DNA of 64,000 bases from Arabidopsis thaliana (lineage: Eukaryota > Streptophyta > Magnoliopsida > Brassicales > Brassicaceae): NCBI RefSeq assembly GCF_000001735.4, contig NC_003071.7, forward strand, positions 9,727,151 to 9,791,150. Direction: 5' to 3'. Position numbers and translations under genes: made by a program. The notes beneath the pieces are model-generated. The model was not told where the DNA came from and searched no databases. It was given only the letters and a program-made list of their open reading frames with translations. Position 1 is the first letter of the stretch; every line of letters starts with the position of its first letter. This document shows, piece by piece, positions 59,243-64,000 of this stretch.

Positions 59243-62200
59243 ATGAGTTTGAAAATAAAGTTTCTGCTTCTGCTTGTCTTGTATCATCATGTTGATTCTG
59301 CCTCTATCGTCAAGTTTCTTCCTGGTTTTGAAGGCCCTCTTCCTTTCGAACTTGAAACCGGGTTTGTAATTTTTTTTTTTTTTAACCAATGCATTTATTT
59401 GTGTATGTAAACAAGCATTCTTCTTAATGAAGGTACATTGGTATTGGTGAGGACGAGAATGTGCAATTTTTCTACTATTTCATCAAATCTGAAAACAATC
59501 CAAAAGAAGATCCTCTTCTTATATGGTTAAATGGAGGACCTGGATGTTCTTGTCTTGGTGGTATTATTTTTGAGAACGGTAAATCTTATAATAATAAATT
59601 TTTAATATATAATATATATATATCTATATATGTATTTATTTATTTATTTTTTCTTCTTTCGCTAAGCACTACTTTCACCGAGTTATTTAAATTGGTAAAA
59701 AAACAAAAATTTAGGACCGGTGGGTTTGAAGTTTGAGGTGTTCAACGGAAGTGCTCCTTCTTTGTTCTCTACTACATATTCATGGACAAAGGTAGCCAAT
59801 AGTATGTTCATCTGTCTATCACAAACCAAATGATACATTCTTCATCCTTGAAATTTTGTGTCAATTAAAAAAGCAAAAATAAGAAAGAAAAAAAAAAACA
59901 AATTTGTGTCAATTTCTCAGATGGCAAACATTATATTCTTGGATCAGCCAGTAGGATCTGGCTTCTCCTACTCAAAAACTCCAATTGATAAAACTGGTGA
60001 CATAAGTGAAGTAAAGAGGACCCATGAGTTTCTTCAAAAGGTAATAAGAGAAACTTGAAAACGTGTCTTAAAAGCATTTTTCTCTATTTGCATTGAATTT
60101 CTTGTGAATGTTGGAATTCTCTTGGTGTAAAGTTATCATCTTATTTAATGTCCAAGTGTTCCAAGCTTAACACATTCTAATTTTTTATTTGAACCAAGCG
60201 GTTGAGGTGTTTTTTAAAAATTCTGCGTATACGATTGTCTCATTGATTATAACATCCACATCTCGACTGCATTTTTTTTGTTTTTTTTTTGTAGTGGCTA
60301 AGCAGGCATCCACAATATTTCTCCAACCCTTTATATGTAGTTGGAGATTCTTATTCCGGTATGATTGTCCCGGCCCTCGTTCAAGAAATCTCACAAGGTA
60401 TGGTTTTATCATATCAGTCAATTAAAGTCCACTTTTCTTCGAATATCATTTAATCCATTTTGTTACTTTTAAACAATATCGACAACGGTGCAGGAAATTA
60501 TATATGTTGCGAACCTCCTATAAATCTACAGGTCATTGATCTTTGATTTACTTCTTGTATCATACATAATTTTTCGAACAATAAATATTGATAGTAAAAT
60601 ATATTTTCTTACCAAAACAAAAACAGGGTTATATGCTTGGAAACCCTGTAACATATATGGACTTTGAACAAAACTTCCGCATTCCATATGCTTATGGTAT
60701 GGGATTAATCTCCGACGAAATCTATGAGGTATGAAATAAGGCATGCTTATATTGTCACTAGAGAGTTTAAATATTTGACGAATCGATATACTACAAGAAA
60801 AACATTGATTTCTTATAGCCAAAAACGTCGGAAAATGGTAAGAAACAGGTTATTTCTACAATTTTCCTACGAAAAATATTGGTAGTAAATGTTCCATAGG
60901 AAATAAATATTGGTAGGAATTTGGTAGGAAATGTCTCGAGAGTCTTGCTCTGAGTTTTACTTATATGGTAGCAAATGTCTCGCGAGTCTTGCTCTGAGTT
61001 TTGCTTATATTGTATCCTATAATAACATGATTGAAACTTGCCATTTCGAAGCCTCAAACGAAATAATACTGTTCGAAACTTTCATCAAAAATAATAATAA
61101 TAATTTTTTTTTTTTTTTTCAAAGAATAATAATAATTGTTCAAAACTCTTTTGTTGCAGCCAATGAAGAGAATCTGCAACGGAAATTATTACAATGTGGA
61201 TCCATCTAACACACAATGTTTGAAACTTACTGAAGAATATCATAAGGTACATCACACTCAGAAATTTGGTCGATACTTTTATTTATTTATTGTTCTTTTA
61301 TATATCATTACTAATTCCGATTTTTGTTTATCCACAGTGCACTGCCAAAATAAATATCCATCACATATTAACACCAGATTGCGATGTAACCAATGTAACA
61401 TCTCCTGATTGTTATGTAAGTAATATCTCTTTCCTCCAAAAATAATTTTTTGACAGATTTTGAAAACCTATTTATGTAAAGTACCTCAGCTGCAACCATC
61501 TATTTAGTTATAAAAACTAAGAACGTACTAAAAATGGATGAAATCAAATGTAAAACTATGTGTGGATATATTTTGACATTTCAAAGAAACATATTTACAA
61601 GGTTGCTTTTGCAGTATTATCCATATCATCTCATTGAATGTTGGGCTAACGACGAGAGCGTTCGCGAAGCTCTTCATATTGAAAAGGTATATGCCAAGTT
61701 TAAATTTAAGATTATTGATCAAGGAAGTTTCTAAATTTAAATTAAGGACGATCTATGATTACAGGGTAGTAAAGGAAAATGGGCGCGATGTAATCGGACT
61801 ATTCCATACAATCACGACATTGTAAGCAGCATACCATATCACATGAATAACAGCATCAGTGGATACCGATCTCTTATTTACAGGTTTGATTTAAAATTAC
61901 TTATCAATTTTAACTCAAATCAGCTCTTAGGTTAGAGTTAAACCTGAATCTTATTTTTAAGAGCTGGTTTTATACAACTACAAGTAGGATTGGGCAAAAT
62001 TTTATAAGCTGATAGATCGAAAGTTTAGTAAAGTTTAATATTTAAAATTTCCTTGTTCAAAAAAGCACATACAAGGAACAAATATAATAGTACTACATAA
62101 ATATCAAATTTATTCAAACTATTATATATTTATATATAATTATTTTTCAAACGACAACCGAAAACAAGAGAATTTTTTCAAACTGAACCAAACCCGAATG

Positions 62201-62775
62201 GAACTACAAATGGTTTTTTTTTTTTTTTGGATATAGTTTCTGTAAAAACATAAAACCTAATGGATCATACCGAAACCAAAATTGTAATCTGAGGTTTTAT
62301 ACAACTTGTCTGATTTATGGTGAACAGTGGTGATCACGACATCGCGGTCCCTTTTCTTGCAACTCAAGCCTGGATAAGATCTCTCAATTACTCCCCCATT
62401 CATAACTGGAGGCCATGGATGATAAACAATCAAATCGCTGGGTAATATATATCTATTTTTCCTGTTTTATATATGTCTCTCTTGTTTATTCATATTTGTA
62501 GTCATATCACAAACTTATGAACTCACGTAAAAATCATTTTTTTTTTACAGATACACGAGAGCTTATTCCAATAAGATGACATTTGCTACTATCAAAGCAA
62601 GTGTTATTATTTCAGTTTAAACATTTTTTTGTGTCACTACATTACAATGAAAGTGTGTTTATTAATTTTTTTTTTTTTACTGTTTGGATTATAGGGAGGT
62701 GGACACACGGCAGAGTATAGACCAAACGAGACCTTTATCATGTTCCAAAGGTGGATCAGTGGCCAACCCCTGTAA
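59243..62775 (+). CDS. SNG1: Sinapoylglucose:malate sinapoyltransferase (SNG1/SCPL8)
   Basis: Fourteen exons: 59243-59361, 59433-59578, 59715-59791, 59921-60040, 60295-60397, 60494-60531, 60627-60728, 61160-61246, 61338-61415, 61615-61686, 61765-61883, 62328-62441, 62551-62596 and 62695-62775, giving 433 aa. The triad falls exactly at the positions recalled from the literature for SMT: Ser173 (GDSYSG), Asp358 (SGDHD) and His411 (GGGHTAEY). A signal peptide (about 1-19) and several N-x-S/T sites fit a glycosylated vacuolar protein. It transfers sinapoyl from 1-O-sinapoylglucose to L-malate, making the UV-shielding leaf ester sinapoylmalate. The oxyanion region reads NGGPGC; the other cluster genes have SGGPGC. 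Intron 13 uses a GC donor. Intron 7 holds a transposon fragment. I recognise At2g22990. Confidence 0.97.
60790..61020. mobile_element. CACTA-like transposon fragment in SNG1 intron 7
   Basis: Starts CTACAAGAAAAACATTG, like a CACTA terminus that has lost its first bases, followed by words such as AAAACGTCGGAAAATGGTA and TTGGTAGGAAAT typical of the subterminal region. It includes two 44-bp tandem copies (60923-60966 and 60967-61010). Intron 7 is 431 bases here and 134 in SCPL12. Borders are approximate. Confidence 0.5.
60923..61010 (+). repeat. 44-bp tandem duplication in SNG1 intron 7
   Basis: Two adjacent copies begin GGTAGGAAATGTCTCGAGAG and GGTAGCAAATGTCTCGCGAG and differ by only a few bases. 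They lie inside the CACTA-like fragment. Confidence 0.9.
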
Positions 62776-63208
62776 CAAAAGGCTTATGACCTTCACCTAT
62801 AATTATCTACCAACTAATATCCACGTTAAGCGCAGTTGTTTGTGTTGAAATGTTTTTGTTGTTTGCTTTGTTGCATTCTTTTGTGCTTTATGTTACAATT
62901 TTATGTGTTTTATGTACTACAGTTCATTATTGTGCGTTGTGCAATTCCTTTTACATTTAACTAGGGACTAACCCGGGCTAGCCCCGGTATATTTCCTAAC
63001 TATACGTGCAAGAAAATGATGTTCTATTTAACATTTCAGTTTAACTTATATGGTACAAGTAATTGTTTAATTTTATCTATCCAAATATTTTTCATTGTAA
63101 ATTTTTTTTTCAATACATCTTTTTAATTATTAATGTGTATAGTATTTTCTCAATTATACTTCTCTCGTAATTTGTTTTACGATGTTAATTGAACATCGTT
63201 CTATAATA
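62776..63208. other. Downstream region of SNG1
   Basis: SNG1 3' UTR, then AT-rich sequence. At 62962-62992 ACTAGGGACTAACCCGGGCTAGCCCCGG resembles the ACTAGG...ACCCGCGCTA borders of some Arabidopsis dispersed repeats, so a repeat probably begins there; the family is not assigned. Confidence 0.45.
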
Positions 63209-63505
63209 ACGAATTTGCCACACTTTTTTTGGTATTGACAAAATTTCCTCAAATAGCTTGGTATTGACATTTGCCCCACATCTTTTATAATTTACGAATA
63301 TGCCCCACGTCTTTTCATATTAACGATTTTGCTACATATCTGTTGGTCTTAACGATTTTGCCCCACATTTATTGGTATTAATGAATTTCCCTCACAGCTT
63401 TTGGTATTTGCAAATTTGTTCCCATCTTTTCGTATTTGCAAATATGTCCCACACTTTTCGAATTTACAAAGTTACCCAACATCTGCTGGTATTTTGCAAA
63501 TGCTT
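63209..63505 (+). repeat. Degenerate ~29-bp minisatellite
   Basis: About ten diverged units with a consensus close to GAATTTGCCCCACATCTTTTGG followed by TATTAAC. Units are 27-31 bases long, recognisable by CCCAC(A) and TGGTATT words and by TTTGC/TTAAC junctions. The array follows the repeat border at 62962. Confidence 0.8.
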
Positions 63506-63782
63506 TCGTCATTTCCAGTTATCGAATTAGGCTATTGATGTTGATTCATTCTATCTGAAATTGAGTTTAAAATATTCTTCTTTTTCACCTAAATTAAAAA
63601 AAAAAAAAAAAAAAAACTTATAGCAGGTTGAACCTAGAGATTTGATGTTATGAAACCACCAATTCTTAAATTAAATATAGAGATCTTTTTCCATAGTTGA
63701 ACTTGCCCTACCAAAAAAGAGGAAGAAGATTTTGAATTGTTTATCCTTTATAGAATCAATGTTTGAACTCGAAAAAATTGAA

Positions 63783-64000
63783 TGATATGTCAAGTTCTTG
63801 TCTGACATTAACTACAACACTCTCATTGTGTTGACTAAAGCTTGAAGATAGCTTGAGTAACAAGCTAAAGGATTTGTATTTAGGAAGTTTGCCTAAATGC
63901 TTTTATGTGTATTTTCCTAATAGGTTTAGGAAGTTTTCTTGTTATTCTCTTATATAAGGAGATACCAATGTGTGGTATAACTTATGAGTTTGAGAAAGAG
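63783..64000 (+). mobile_element. Possible LTR start, cut by window end
   Basis: The sequence from TGATATGTCAAGTTCTTG runs into TTCTCTTATATAAGGAGA (TATA box at about 63950-63960), the layout of a Copia-type LTR promoter. The element's end lies outside the window, so neither type nor border can be confirmed. An A run at about 63596-63616 precedes it. Confidence 0.35.

Noticed and set aside
1..64000. CRISPR arrays, operons, Shine-Dalgarno sites, rRNA or tRNA genes
   Set aside because: Sequence is clearly plant nuclear with spliced genes; no spaced identical repeats and no convincing tRNA box A/B pair was seen.

Overview
This window is plant nuclear DNA and reads as Arabidopsis thaliana chromosome 2. 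The gene order matches what I recall as At2g22840 to At2g22990. Spliced gene models built by hand give exact protein lengths that agree with remembered family members: GRF1 530 aa, PSK2 87, EMB2001 300, NAGS1 609, ACA7 1015, SCPL12/11/13/8 435/433/430/433. The species and locus names come from memory of the proteins and were not checked against a database. The DNA is AT-rich, with small introns, long AT-rich intergenic spacers and relics of transposons.

Layout. Positions 1-26 kb hold single-copy genes: GRF1 (+, miR396-regulated growth transcription factor), bZIP6 (-), PSK2 (+, phytosulfokine precursor), EMB2001 (+, EngB-type organellar GTPase), a VQ protein (-), a FAD4-like plastid desaturase (-), the GT34 galactosyltransferase MUCI10 (-) and NAGS1 (+, arginine biosynthesis). 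A diverged copy of NAGS1 exon 1 lies upstream of NAGS1. From memory, the block GRF1-bZIP6-PSK2-VQ-GT34-NAGS1-ACA7 has a duplicated counterpart on chromosome 4 (GRF2-bZIP7-PSK6-VQ29-GT34-NAGS2-ACA2).

Positions 26-63 kb hold the serine-carboxypeptidase-like (SCPL) acyltransferase cluster. It contains SCPL12, a truncated SCPL pseudogene, SCPL11, SCPL13 and SNG1/SCPL8 (sinapoylglucose:malate sinapoyltransferase), plus a small relic of a further copy. All intact copies have the same 14-exon structure. Inserted between SCPL12 and the rest are UGT79B8 (glycosyltransferase), a defensin-like gene, a solo LTR, a small minus-strand phytosulfokine gene with two tandem terminal exons, and the Ca2+-ATPase ACA7. 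A decayed copy of the ACA7 3' end lies between the SCPL pseudogene and SCPL11, so the duplicated unit once included the end of ACA7 with the neighbouring SCPL gene.

Most interesting points. (1) A second phytosulfokine gene on the minus strand at 36.7-37.4 kb has two alternative last exons, each encoding YIYTQ. (2) Every SCPL copy has a GC-AG intron whose donor overlaps a GT donor 4 nt downstream; use of the GT donor would remove the catalytic His. (3) NAGS1 exon 1 also needs a GC donor, while the upstream exon-1-like copy has a canonical GT donor in the same phase. (4) There is a solo LTR with a perfect target duplication, and a poly-T insertion in the SCPL12 promoter whose empty site is preserved in SCPL11. 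(5) The broken SCPL gene contains a patch copied from ACA7 exon 6. The SCPL genes act in vacuolar phenylpropanoid ester metabolism; the other genes have unrelated housekeeping, signalling or developmental roles.
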